Shown here: positions 37,701 to 46,800 of the stretch, in pieces | Numbering within the stretch: the stretch's first letter is position 1 | Layout of the letters: the number at the start of each line of letters is the position of its first letter | Assembly: GCF_947500765.1 (NCBI RefSeq) | Contig: NZ_CANMTH010000008.1 | Span: 1 to 64,000 of the forward strand | Direction: 5' to 3' | DNA from: an uncultured Formosa sp. | GTDB lineage: Bacteria; Bacteroidota; Bacteroidia; Flavobacteriales; Flavobacteriaceae | Length of the DNA: 64,000 nt | The notes under the pieces: model-generated | What the model was told of the DNA's origin: nothing | The model's input: the letters and a program-made list of their open reading frames with translations, nothing else | Database searches by the model: none | Program-made: the position numbers and the translations under genes

Positions 37701-38728
37701 ATGCACGAGGCGGAACAAAAATTGAATTATGGGAAAAGGGCTACAGTGGAGCAGACGATTTAGATTTATATGAAGAAGCCGTTGCCCGTTTACTAGAAGC
37801 AAAGAAAGATGGTGTGTTCAAGGGAATTATTTGGCATCAAGGAGAATCAAACCAGAATTCTAGTAGTACCTATATGCAAAAATTGAAACAATTAGTTTCT
37901 GATTTAAGAACAGATTTAGGAGAGAATGCATTTTTTGTAGCTGGAGAAATTAACAAATGGAGAGCGGCTTCAGTACCTATTAATACTGTAATTAGTAGTA
38001 TTTCTGATGATATTAATCAGGCAAGTTTTGTTAAATCGGATGATTTAGCTCCTATAAATGGAGATTTAGAAGATCCGCATTTTGATACATTTAGTCAACG
38101 TGTTTTAGGAGGATTATATGCCGATGAAATATTAGAAAATGTATATAGAGTAAATGCAAGTGTTGCTTTAGTATATTCGCAATGTGATTTTGCAGGTTAT
38201 AAAGTAAGTTTAAAAGCAGGGATTTATAATTTGCAAGAATTAGAAAAATTAGGTATTCATGATAATGCAATTCGTTCATTACAATTGGAAGAAGGGTACG
38301 AAGCGTTACTTTTTACAGGACAACAAGAAGGACAATCTGAATTAATTAGTAACTCAAAAGATTGCTTGTCTAATACAAATGTATCCGATAATGTTTCATC
38401 TATAATTATAGGTAAAACAGGAACAACAGGAGGTATGCTTTCTATAACTGATATTTCGGAAAAAATAGGAGATATAATTATTAGCCCAAATCCAGCACAA
38501 AATAGGGTTAAAGTAACTTTTCCTTCTAATTTTAATATATCAAATTCAACTTTAGTTCAAATTATAGATTTACAAGGAAGAGTTATTAATTTAAATATAG
38601 CAGAAAGTAACAAAACTGTAAATTCAATAGAGTTTAATTTACAGAATCTAGATTTAAATGCTGGACTTTATATCTTAAGATTAGTTTCAAATAATCAAAT
38701 TTTTAATAAAAAATTAATTATTAAATAA
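34736..38728 (+). CDS. Multidomain secreted protein: 2x DNRLRE, beta-helix, CE6-like esterase, betagamma-crystallin-like, T9SS tail
   Basis: A 1330-residue chimera. Signal peptide ~1-20. Two DNRLRE/CBM96-like modules ~22-185 and ~190-365. A beta-helix runs ~375-895 (YYVDNVDGNDTNNGDTPDTAWKS, HIYDVDRTGMSN, DAGGLDSDFRTKNTILQYNY). An SGNH esterase domain ~906-1135 has LLIGQSNMAGR (Ser917), NARGGTKIELW and IIWHQGESNQ; its final dyad reads EDPH, i.e. Glu1112 where the paralog at 24687 has Asp. A betagamma-crystallin-like stretch ~1141-1215 (VALVYSQCDFAGY, LGIHDNAIRSLQL) follows, then a T9SS sorting domain ~1245-1330 (SPNPAQNRVKV, LNAGLYILRL). It would act at the surface as binding, probable chain-cleaving and deacetylating modules in one chain. 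Confidence 0.75.
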   Translation: MKKLHTLLLLLVTVGSSLVAQNIQTLSPTDDTYADGGKSSEVLNNTEPEQMLIKTGSTSAYTRSGFIKFDISNLSLADVGTAKLRLYCYNTQSTNMEISVFNADENWSENTLTWDNKPVAELSAIRSQKVTLDAYVEWQITKVVQDAISDGKTSVSLSLSDSNGDNKLARFYTKESSNANKPQLYISSEIENYQALEVIDDAMVIGGTNADTNYGTDSSIQVKGGSSNNSYVKKGLLKFDLNLIDPDKISSVGTARLKLYVVGTNNSTPDINVSVLAVENSWDEATVTWNMYPTIINTSPLRTTKILPDELNKYYEWDISSHVISKLAEQGTDGILSLSVLDLEGANNGITFNTKENTNLHPVLELLEVPTNIPDQDTPVSGIYYVDNVDGNDTNNGDTPDTAWKSLEKINEITFGAGTRILFKRGQSWTGTLKLKGSGESSNSIIVSSYGDGNKPIINGAGATETIHLDGNEYVEIRNLEITNYDSSEEGGISMEAWEAKNITDWYENPAAGYDLTPNTNKVGVRINAQDLGEVNHIHLVNLDIHGINGDNDDKNNGGIYMEIKGVLVPTYYNDFLVEGCHIYDVDRTGMSNVSTWDDRTLTDAGNWTPTLNFVVRNNIFERSGANALILRNAKDPMIEHNLFYQSAIKGSGNAAFNFNTDGAIFQYNESSFTKGNIEDEDAGGLDSDFRTKNTILQYNYVHDNAYGMLATGGGSNDSFNDNTIFRYNVIERDGLVARENGEKFVFKLSGQITNTTFHNNVIYLSPEQEGVDLMFHKQWRRKPATTNYYNNIYYLEGDNHSYNVSASTGNTFSNNLFYKVGSGITVPTDNNALYADPLFVAVNAGPEGYKLTSNSPAIGSGMEISGNVSIDYFGNTVPTSGTIDMGVHQFSNESSANTPGGFSKDEFDVYLLIGQSNMAGRGEIGDLDEVPLENAYLFDGTNWENAKAPLNKYSTVRKDIEYQKLNPGYTFARKLAAYTNRGIGLVVNARGGTKIELWEKGYSGADDLDLYEEAVARLLEAKKDGVFKGIIWHQGESNQNSSSTYMQKLKQLVSDLRTDLGENAFFVAGEINKWRAASVPINTVISSISDDINQASFVKSDDLAPINGDLEDPHFDTFSQRVLGGLYADEILENVYRVNASVALVYSQCDFAGYKVSLKAGIYNLQELEKLGIHDNAIRSLQLEEGYEALLFTGQQEGQSELISNSKDCLSNTNVSDNVSSIIIGKTGTTGGMLSITDISEKIGDIIISPNPAQNRVKVTFPSNFNISNSTLVQIIDLQGRVINLNIAESNKTVNSIEFNLQNLDLNAGLYILRLVSNNQIFNKKLIIK

Positions 38729-38739
38729 ATTATAGAGTT

Positions 38740-40251
38740 ATGAAGTTTAAGGTAGCCCTTTGTCTTGTTTTTTTATGTATTGTGGGCACTACAGTAAATG
38801 CACAATTAAGATTGCCTGCTATTTTTTCAGATCATATGGTTTTGCAACAGCAAACGCAAGTTCCGATTTGGGGCTGGGCAATACCAGGAGAAACGATTTC
38901 TATTTCTAACTCTTGGACTAAAGAAAAAATAAGCGCAAAAACAGGTCTCGATAGTATTTGGAAAGCAGAAATTTTAACGGGTAAGGCTGGAGGGCCTTAT
39001 TCGTTAAAAATAAAATCATCGCGTAACACAATTCAAATAAAGGATGTTTTATTAGGTGAAGTTTGGGTGTGTTCCGGACAATCTAATATGGTGTTTAGTT
39101 TGGGGTCAAGCTTAAATGGTAAAGAAGAAGTTGCTAAAGCTAATTATCCTAATATTCGATATTTGGACGTTAAACGCCAAGTAAGTAATACTCCATTGTT
39201 AGATATTCCGGGGTCCGAGTGGACAGCAGTTCGCCCAAATAAAGCCGAAAAATATTCTGCAATTGGTGTCTTTTTTGCTGCCAAATTACAAAAGGAGATG
39301 AATGTGCCAGTAGGCATTATTGAAGTCGCTTGGGGAGGTACTGCAGCCGATAATTGGACGCCACACGACCTGCTTAAACAGGACCCTAAATTAGATGTCG
39401 CTTTAGAGCGCTATAAAGAATGGGAAGCCAATTTTGCCGTAGATTCTATTGGTTATTACTCGCAATTAGAGGCCAAGGAACAAGGAATTATTTCAAGTAA
39501 ACCAGAAATGCCTACGTCTTTATTTATAAAAGCCAGACCACACAGAGCTCCAAGTGTATTATACAACGGACTTATAAATCCGTTAACAAATTTTGGTATT
39601 AAAGGTGTGCTTTGGTACCAGGGGGAAACCAATAGAAAATGGCATGACGAGTATGCATATTTATTTAAATCAATGATAGGTAGTTGGAGAAAAGCTTGGC
39701 ATAAGGATTTACCCTTTTATTTTGTTCAGATAGCACCTTTTAAAGGAAGTATTGAGGAAGTTTCAGATATTATGGAAGCTCAATTACAAGTGTATAGAGA
39801 AGTCGATAATACAGGAATGGTGGTAACTATGGATGTTGGTAATATGAACGATATTCACCCAACCAACAAAAAACCTGTAGGAGAGCGTTTAGCAAATTGG
39901 GCTTTAACTAAAAGCTATAACTTTAACAATATAATTGTTTCGGGACCTTTGTTTAAAGATACTAATGTTGATGCAGACACCTTGTATGTGAATTTTGATT
40001 TCGCTGAATCTGGATTACATACAAAAGGAGCTCCTAAAGGATTTGAAATTATTGAATTTGAATCTAATGGAAGCCATAAAGATCCATATGCCATAACGCC
40101 CGTAATTGAAAATGATAAACTGATTTTTAATATTAAAGATCTTCAAAAACCGTTTATTCTTCGCTACGGTTGGGCAGAACAAATGGAATATGCAAATTTA
40201 TTCAATAATGTAGATTTACCAGCATCTTCATTTAGAGTGTTGATTAAATAA
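38740..40251 (+). CDS. Sialate O-acetylesterase-like SGNH esterase
   Basis: A 503-residue protein with a signal peptide ending NAQ. It opens RLPAIFSDHMVLQQQTQVPIWGWA, the standard start of sialate-O-acetylesterase-like proteins, and has VWVCSGQSNM (Ser115), VAWGGTAADNW, VLWYQGETN, and DIHPTNKKPVGERLANWAL carrying the Asp/His dyad. In PULs this family usually removes acetyl groups from plant or algal glycans rather than sialic acid. It is the third SGNH esterase in this run, 12 bases after the chimeric gene, and is followed by a terminator. Confidence 0.88.
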   Translation: MKFKVALCLVFLCIVGTTVNAQLRLPAIFSDHMVLQQQTQVPIWGWAIPGETISISNSWTKEKISAKTGLDSIWKAEILTGKAGGPYSLKIKSSRNTIQIKDVLLGEVWVCSGQSNMVFSLGSSLNGKEEVAKANYPNIRYLDVKRQVSNTPLLDIPGSEWTAVRPNKAEKYSAIGVFFAAKLQKEMNVPVGIIEVAWGGTAADNWTPHDLLKQDPKLDVALERYKEWEANFAVDSIGYYSQLEAKEQGIISSKPEMPTSLFIKARPHRAPSVLYNGLINPLTNFGIKGVLWYQGETNRKWHDEYAYLFKSMIGSWRKAWHKDLPFYFVQIAPFKGSIEEVSDIMEAQLQVYREVDNTGMVVTMDVGNMNDIHPTNKKPVGERLANWALTKSYNFNNIIVSGPLFKDTNVDADTLYVNFDFAESGLHTKGAPKGFEIIEFESNGSHKDPYAITPVIENDKLIFNIKDLQKPFILRYGWAEQMEYANLFNNVDLPASSFRVLIK

Positions 40252-40400
40252 AGCAATCAAGAATTGGTGTAAAGACATTACATTTAATATTGAATCGATT
40301 ATAGAAACTTTTATGTCAGATATTAGAAAAGTGTTATATTCTATTTTTTTATTTAATGCTAATAAGGAAGCCGTATAAGAGTATTATTTTTATATAAAAA

Positions 40401-40447
40401 ACAGAACTATTGAAATCAATTTTTTTTCAGTAGTTCTGTTTTTTTTT
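40401..40447 (+). terminator. Terminator ending the first PUL
   Basis: ACAGAACTATTGAAA (40401-40415) pairs with TTTCAGTAGTTCTGT (40425-40439) with one G-U pair, followed by eight T residues. The A-run before the stem means it can also terminate the minus-strand gene ending at 40468. Confidence 0.85.
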
Positions 40448-40467
40448 GTGTAATTAATCAATGTATT

Positions 40468-41250
40468 TTAAATCATATCAAACAACGAATGTTCATTTAG
40501 CTGTTGTTGTTCACGAAATTTTATTTCATAATCTTCTTGTTGCTGATTGTATCTTTCTTTTAATCGATTGTAAGTTTTTAAAGGCCAATTGTTAGATGTA
40601 GATTTCTGAAGTTCACACCCTATTAATATATCAAGCGAATGTTGTTTAGATTCTCGTATAAATATAGAAAAAGGAATTTCGTTGTTTTCATTCATACATG
40701 CAATAGTAGGTTCAGATTCTATTGTAAAATGTCCTAAACTAATTTCTAATTCACCTCTGAAAACGGTACAATTTTTATTACTATTAGTTGTTATTTTTTT
40801 TCCTTCTATAAAAGGTTTTATAGTTTTAGATGTATTTCCAACTTTAAAATTAATTTGTATTGCTTTTTCGTTATCTGTAGTTACTTGATATCGTAAAACA
40901 GCTTTTATAGGCACATAACCAACCGGTACTTTCATTTTATTCATGGTAAGAATATCTGGTGTAGCATCTGTAAAATCTTCATTACCTACTATTTTTGTTT
41001 GTAAATCAAGGCAAGGTTTACGATGTTGAAAGGACATCATAATATTTTTTTTATCAGGTAAAGCCTGTTTTATTTTTTTTGATATTCTTGGAACATCAAA
41101 ATGATCAGGAATGAGTAAATCTAATGTGCCTTTTTTTAGCTTTTCGTATAATCTGTTAGCTTCGGTACCTTCTTTTAAAGTAAATTTTGAATTTAATTTA
41201 GAAGGCGGAGAATCGGTAATGTCGCGAGTTGAGTTGTCAATATCTATCAT
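40468..41250 (-). CDS. Unrecognised 260-residue protein
   Basis: The reading frame is open, starts with ATG and ends at a shared terminator, but I do not recognise the family. No signal peptide or membrane helix is seen, so it is probably cytoplasmic. The middle (~95-210) reads as a beta-rich domain (VPIKAVLRYQVTTDNEKAIQINFKVG, FRGELEISLGHFTIES), and the C-terminal ~35 residues are charged and glutamine-rich, with RYNQQQEDYEIKFREQQQ, possibly a helix or coiled coil. It sits alone on the minus strand between the two PULs. Codon use looks like its neighbours. Confidence 0.6.
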   Translation of the reverse strand: MIDIDNSTRDITDSPPSKLNSKFTLKEGTEANRLYEKLKKGTLDLLIPDHFDVPRISKKIKQALPDKKNIMMSFQHRKPCLDLQTKIVGNEDFTDATPDILTMNKMKVPVGYVPIKAVLRYQVTTDNEKAIQINFKVGNTSKTIKPFIEGKKITTNSNKNCTVFRGELEISLGHFTIESEPTIACMNENNEIPFSIFIRESKQHSLDILIGCELQKSTSNNWPLKTYNRLKERYNQQQEDYEIKFREQQQLNEHSLFDMI

Positions 41251-41885
41251 AATACAAAGGGATTAAACGTTACATATGATTATTGAAATTCGTTACAACA
41301 TTTTTTAATTTTAATTTAATTAATAAGAGAGTTCCTGAATTTCTAAACCATTAAAGTGTTTTATTCATAAAAATTTAATATTAAAACTGTCAAAATTCTA
41401 ATCAACTTAAATTTAAAGATAAAAAAGCATATATATTCTGAAATTCAGATATTTAACTTTTTTTGTAGTCCAATTCAGTATAAAAAATTGCTAATTAAGG
41501 ACTTCTTTTATAAATAGTTTTGAGAGGAGCTTTTATAGTTTAAAAAAATGAATTTAAAATCGTGTACTAAAATTGTAGTGGTTATGTTAAAAGCTTTGTC
41601 AGATTACCAAAATGTAACGAGTATAAGCACAACATATTATATTTTTATTTATTAGAATAAGTTTAAAATCAATTATTTTTTAGTTCTGTTTTTAGATAAA
41701 AGATAAGATTTAAAGAGTTATTCCCTTGATTTTTAGAATTCATAGTATTTTACCTCATAATTTTATAATTAGTTGTTTTTTGAGTTGTTAATTTTAGATA
41801 ATGAATTTTTGTTAATTAACTTTCCAAATGTGTAGGTTTTAAGAAAAGAATAGGTAGTTTTAGAAACAATTTGTCAATTACTTGA
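41251..41885. other. Gene-free 635-bp region between divergent genes
   Basis: Very AT-rich. A promoter-like TAGTTTTG box lies at 41515-41522, with a TTG 24 bases upstream at 41488. A 35-codon ORF (41548-41655, MNLKSCTKIVVV...) starts just after it, but has no known signature and could be chance. The box could instead start a long leader for the ECF sigma gene or a small RNA. Nothing else is recognised. Confidence 0.4.
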
Positions 41886-42491
41886 ATGATTTTATATAAT
41901 TACGATAATGAAGATATACTTATAAATAGGTTGAAAGTAGGCGATGAGGCTGCTTATAAGCACCTATATAAGTTGTATTATTCAGAATTATGTAATTATA
42001 TAAATACAATTTCTGGAAGTATGGATGTGTCTAAAGATATCGTACAACAAGCGTATATAAAAGTTTGGAATAAAAGAGAATCTTTAAGTATTGAATACTC
42101 CTTAAAAAAATACATGTTCAGAATTGCATATAATTTGTTTATAGATTTAAAACGCGAACATACCAAAAACAATCTTCTTATAGAGCAACTAAAATATCAA
42201 GTAGTTAATGATATGGTTGAGTCTCCTGCAGTAGATTTCGATAAAATGCTTCATCTTTTAATTACCGAAGTCGATAAGTTGCCAGAACAGTGTAAAAAAG
42301 TGTTTTTATTAGGTAAAAAAGACGGTTTAAAATATAGAGAAATATCTGAAGAACTTAATATCTCTATTAAAACTGTTGAAAGACATATGACTAAAGCTTT
42401 AAAAAGACTTCGAGAAAACCTAAAAGAAAGCTCAGGATCAGTGTTTTTACTTATCAGTTATTTAAACAAAGATTTCTTTCTTAAAAACTAA
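41886..42491 (+). CDS. ECF-type RNA polymerase sigma factor
   Basis: A 201-residue sigma-70 family ECF factor. Region 2 is ~15-85 (YKHLYKLYYSELCNYINT, DVSKDIVQQAYIKVWNKRESL, LKKYMFRIAYNLFIDLKR). Region 4 is ~125-185 with LPEQCKKVFLLGKKDGLKYREISEELNISIKTVERHMTKAL, a clear helix-turn-helix. It precedes a FecR-type anti-sigma gene and an STN-bearing SusC, the standard trans-envelope signalling cassette of Bacteroidetes, in which substrate transport by SusC frees the sigma factor to activate susCD. Confidence 0.94.
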   Translation: MILYNYDNEDILINRLKVGDEAAYKHLYKLYYSELCNYINTISGSMDVSKDIVQQAYIKVWNKRESLSIEYSLKKYMFRIAYNLFIDLKREHTKNNLLIEQLKYQVVNDMVESPAVDFDKMLHLLITEVDKLPEQCKKVFLLGKKDGLKYREISEELNISIKTVERHMTKALKRLRENLKESSGSVFLLISYLNKDFFLKN

Positions 42492-42583
42492 TTTCATTTT
42501 ATTTTAAAAATATTGTCAATTACAGTGGGGGTATTCAATAAAAAATACGTCTTAGCTATATATGTTTAATATTTTTGTTAAAA

Positions 42584-43750
42584 ATGAAAGAATTCAACGC
42601 TAAAAAAACCATTATAAAGTATCTAGATTCAGAAGCCACAGCTTCAGAAAAAGAACAACTATATAAATGGGTTGAAACAAAGAAAAATCAAAAAATATTT
42701 AAAGAGTTTGTAAAAGCACAACAACTTATAGATATAGAATATAAGTGTGTGGATTCTGAATCTGCTTTTAACGACTTTTTAACCAAAATAGATAAGGATA
42801 CAAAAACGCGTAATTTCAAAGTTTTTATGCCTTATTTAAAATATGCAGCGATTTTAATAGGTGTTTGTTTTGCTACATTTTATTTCTCTAAGCAAAACAG
42901 TTATAATAGTATTCCGTTAGATCCTAATCAGGTGTCTTTACAAATTCTTAATAAAAATAGCGAGTCTATAAACTTATCGGAAGATAAGGTTATTACAGCA
43001 AGCGGGGAGTATGTTGCCGTTTTAGAACACGGTATTTTAAAATATACCAAGACAGCTTTAACAGCTAAGAAATCAAGTAGTAATTATCAGAATATTCTTA
43101 AAGTTCCTTACGGAAAAACATTTAAAGTCATTTTATCAGACGGTTCACAAGTCTATTTAAATTCAGGTTCAACATTAAAGTATCCAAATGCATTTAATAA
43201 AGATAAACCAAGAACGGTATACCTAGAAGGAGAAGCTTATTTTGATGTTGCTAAAGATAAAAAACAATCTTTTTTAGTGGGGTCAAAACGGAGTTTGGTT
43301 AAAGTTTACGGAACCCAATTTAATGTCTCTTCTTATTCAGGTGAATGTCGTACAGAAATTGTTTTAGTTGAAGGTTCTGTAGGGGTTAAACAAAATACAG
43401 CAGAACATAATAAAGATACTTTTCAATTAATAACACCTTCCCAAAAAGCATTGCTTACTACAAATTCTGATACTATTGAGATTACAAATGTAGACGTTGA
43501 AAAATATATAGGATGGACAAAAGGTGTGCTTGTATTTGAAAATGAGCGATTTGATAATATTACAAAAATATTAGAACGCCATTACAACATATCTATAACA
43601 AATCATTTTGACGACATAAATACATTAAGATTTAATGGAAGCTTCCAAAAAGATAGTATAGAACAGGTATTAAATACAATTAAAATGCACACAAACTTTT
43701 CTTATACAAGAAAAGGGAAAACAATAATAATAACTAACCCTAAACAATAA
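42584..43750 (+). CDS. FecR-type anti-sigma factor
   Basis: About 388 residues from the ATG at 42584; an in-frame TTG at 42575 is a less likely start. A cytoplasmic N-terminal domain binding sigma is ~1-80 (KKTIIKYLDSEATASEKEQLYKWVE). One membrane helix follows at ~90-108 (YLKYAAILIGVCFATFYF). The periplasmic FecR domain contains VPYGKTFKVILSDGSQVYLNSGSTLKYP, YLEGEAYFDVAKDKKQSFLV and VYGTQFNVSSYS, then a secretin/TonB short-type C-terminal segment (FDNITKILERHYNISI). It would hold the upstream ECF sigma factor until signalled by the STN domain of the SusC that follows. Confidence 0.94.
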   Translation: MKEFNAKKTIIKYLDSEATASEKEQLYKWVETKKNQKIFKEFVKAQQLIDIEYKCVDSESAFNDFLTKIDKDTKTRNFKVFMPYLKYAAILIGVCFATFYFSKQNSYNSIPLDPNQVSLQILNKNSESINLSEDKVITASGEYVAVLEHGILKYTKTALTAKKSSSNYQNILKVPYGKTFKVILSDGSQVYLNSGSTLKYPNAFNKDKPRTVYLEGEAYFDVAKDKKQSFLVGSKRSLVKVYGTQFNVSSYSGECRTEIVLVEGSVGVKQNTAEHNKDTFQLITPSQKALLTTNSDTIEITNVDVEKYIGWTKGVLVFENERFDNITKILERHYNISITNHFDDINTLRFNGSFQKDSIEQVLNTIKMHTNFSYTRKGKTIIITNPKQ

Positions 43751-43795
43751 TAATATGATTTTATGAAAAATATGAAAAGTAACGTTTTAAGAGGT

Positions 43796-43855
43796 TCAAA
43801 TTAATTTGAGTCTAATAGCTACATTAAAACGTATACTCATTTCTTGACTCAAGAA
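43796..43855 (+). promoter_or_regulatory. Inverted repeats upstream of second susC
   Basis: TCAAATTAATTTGA (43796-43809) is a perfect 14-bp palindrome, and TTCTTG-ACT-CAAGAA (43841-43855) is a second inverted repeat. TTGAGTC (43806-43812) also complements GACTCAA (43846-43852), so RNA could form a larger stem. The 142-base gap between fecR and susC is where an ECF-dependent promoter would be expected; the role is inferred. Confidence 0.35.
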
Positions 43856-43892
43856 TAACAACAATTTACCAACCTAAATAATTAATAACTTT

Positions 43893-46800
43893 ATGAAAAG
43901 AAAATTATACAAAATAAAAAGACCAAATGTTACACATGTAACAAAAGCATCCTTTTTTATACTGCTCCTTTTTGTTACTAATGTGAATGCTACAGTTTTA
44001 AATAATCAAAACGAGATGGTGTCTGTTAATTTAAAAAACAAACCCCTCGATAAAGTATTTGAAACCATAACAAAATCTTCAGGTTATCGTTTTTTTTACG
44101 AAACATCAGAAATAGATGTTCATAAAAAAATAAACTTAGAGTCAGGTAAAGTTTGCTTGTCGGAATTATTAAATGAATTATCAGAAAACTCTGATTTAAA
44201 TTATAAAATTACTTCTAATCAAATTGTTGTTACTAAAAAACTTCACGATTTAGAAGAGACTAACAAGTCTATTAAAGAAGGTGTAGAAGCTGTTCAATCT
44301 ATACTAAAGGGTATCGTTTTCGACGATACAGGATTTCCGCTTGCTGGAGCTACGGCCCATATAAAAGGTACAAGCACAGGTGTAATTTCGGACATCGATG
44401 GGAATTTTGAATTAGATATTCCTACTGGAGATGTTGTTATTATAGTTTCTTACGTCGGGTATAAAACACAACATATAGATGTTTCTGGAAAAACATCTGT
44501 AACTGTAACATTAACTCCAGATGCAGCAGCCTTAGATGAAGTTGTAGTTGTAGGTTATGGTTCATTATCTAAAAAAAGAGTAACAGGTGCAGTTGCATCC
44601 GTATCGCCTAGTGCAATTGCCGATATTCCAGCAGTGAGTGTAGAGAATGCTATTGTAGGACAAGTTGCAGGAGTACAAGTGCAAGAGGTTTCTGGTGAAC
44701 CAGGATCTAGTCCTAATATACGTGTACGTGGATCAGGATCTATTTCAGCAGGTAACGATCCATTATTTGTTGTTGATGGTATTCCGATATCTAAAAATTT
44801 AACAACGTTAGGGATTCAAGGAGATTTAGCACGAAGAGGAGGATCTTTTCAAGCACCTCCTGTAAATCCGTTAGCAACAATTAATCCTAATGATATTGCA
44901 TCAATAGAAATTTTAAAAGATGCTTCTGCAGCAGCTATTTATGGTTCTCGAGGAGGTAATGGTGTGGTGTTAATTTCAACTAAAAACGGAACCTCTTCAG
45001 ATAAAGGAAGACTGTCTTTCGATACTTTTTATACAGTACAAAGTGTAGCTAATAAAGTAGATTTAATGAACTCTGAAGAATTAATAGACTATACAAGAGA
45101 TTCTAGAAACAATGCGTATTTATCAGATAATCCAGGTGCTTCTGCAGACGATCCTATAGGACCAGGAGATAGAGGTAATGAGAATTATGAAATGCCAGAA
45201 TCCTTTCTTAATTGGGACGGTACAGATACAGATTGGCAAGATTTAATTTTTAAAACAGGATCTATTCAAAGTTATAATTTGTCTTATGACACGCCATTGT
45301 CTAATAAAACAAGTTATCATGCTTCGGGTGGTTACTTTAAACAAGAAGGAATTATTCCTAATTCGAGTTTCGAACGTTATAATTTAATGCTTAATTTAAA
45401 TTCTAAGTTAAACGATAAATTTACATTAGATTTAAGAATAACACCAACAATTACAGAAAACCAAAGACAACCAGCATCTGCACCATATTTTGCCAGACCA
45501 CCAGGAATTGTATATTCTGCTTTGGTACAATCACCAACTGTAAGTCCATATAATTCAGATGGTTCTCCAAATCAAACAAATAATCAATCTCATTTAGGTG
45601 GTGGTACCACAACAGCAAGTAACCCTCTTGCTATAATTGATGCGGTAGACGATAAATTATTTCAATTTCAAACCAGAGCATCTTTAGGGTTATCTTACGA
45701 AATACAACCAGGCTTAACATTAAAAACGTTTGGAGGATCTTATGTAAATCTTTATAATAGAGATTTTTATAGAGCAAATACTTTGCTTTATAGAGAAGCT
45801 ACAGAAGGAGAATCTTACGCACAAGCCTCTTCTTCTACAGAGTTAAATTGGTTATGGGAAAACACACTTAACTGGGAAAAAGAATATGGCGTACATTATT
45901 TTAATGCCGTAGCTGGATATTCTGCTCAAAAAGATATTATAACTATTAAACAAGTACAAGCAGATAATTTTCCAGATGATTTAGTCCATACCATAAGTGG
46001 AGGTCAGGTTTTTGCAGGTAGTTCTGCAAGAGAAGAGTGGTCTTTAGCCTCAGCATTATTTAGAATAAATTATAGTTACGACGATAAGTATTTGTTTACA
46101 GGAACATTTCGATCAGATACTTCGTCTAGATTCGGGAAAAACAATCAAACAGGGTATTTTCCTTCTTTCTCTGCAGGATGGCGAGTTAGTGAAGAAGATT
46201 TCATGAAATCTTTAAGTTTTGTATCAGAATTAAAACTAAGGTTTAGTTGGGGAGAAACAGGAAATTTTGAAATTCCTAATTATGGGGCAATTGGTTTATT
46301 ATCTCCTAATAATTATAACTATAGCGGAAATGAGGCTAACGGTTTAATGCAATCTACCATTCCAAACCCAGAATTAACTTGGGAAAAATCTGCACAAACT
46401 AACGTAGGACTTGAATTTGGGGTAATAAATAACAGAATATTTTTATTAGCAGATTACTATAGAACCATTACTTCAGATTTACTTTTAAACGTTGGGATTA
46501 CTTCAGTTTCAGGTTTCGAAACCACTTTACAAAATATTGGTGAAGTTAAAAATGAAGGTTTTGAAATTGCTTTAAAAAGTAGAAACTTAGTTGGAGAATT
46601 TACTTGGGAAACAGGCCTTAATTTTTCAACAAATAAAAATGAAGTATTATCTCTTAACGGAGATAACGAGCCAATATTTTCAACTGGTAGTGCTGGAATT
46701 AGACACATAACTAAAGTTGGTGAAGCTATTGGTAGTTATTATGGATATGTTGTAGATGGTATTTATCAAAACGAAGCAGAGATACAAAATGCTCCGGTAG

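Noticed and set aside
11130..40251. Assigning the first PUL to a named glycan such as ulvan, agar or heparan sulfate
   Set aside because: GH88, sulfatases and esterases fit several sulfated uronate glycans; no rhamnosidase, agarase family proof or GAG-specific lyase could be confirmed by eye.
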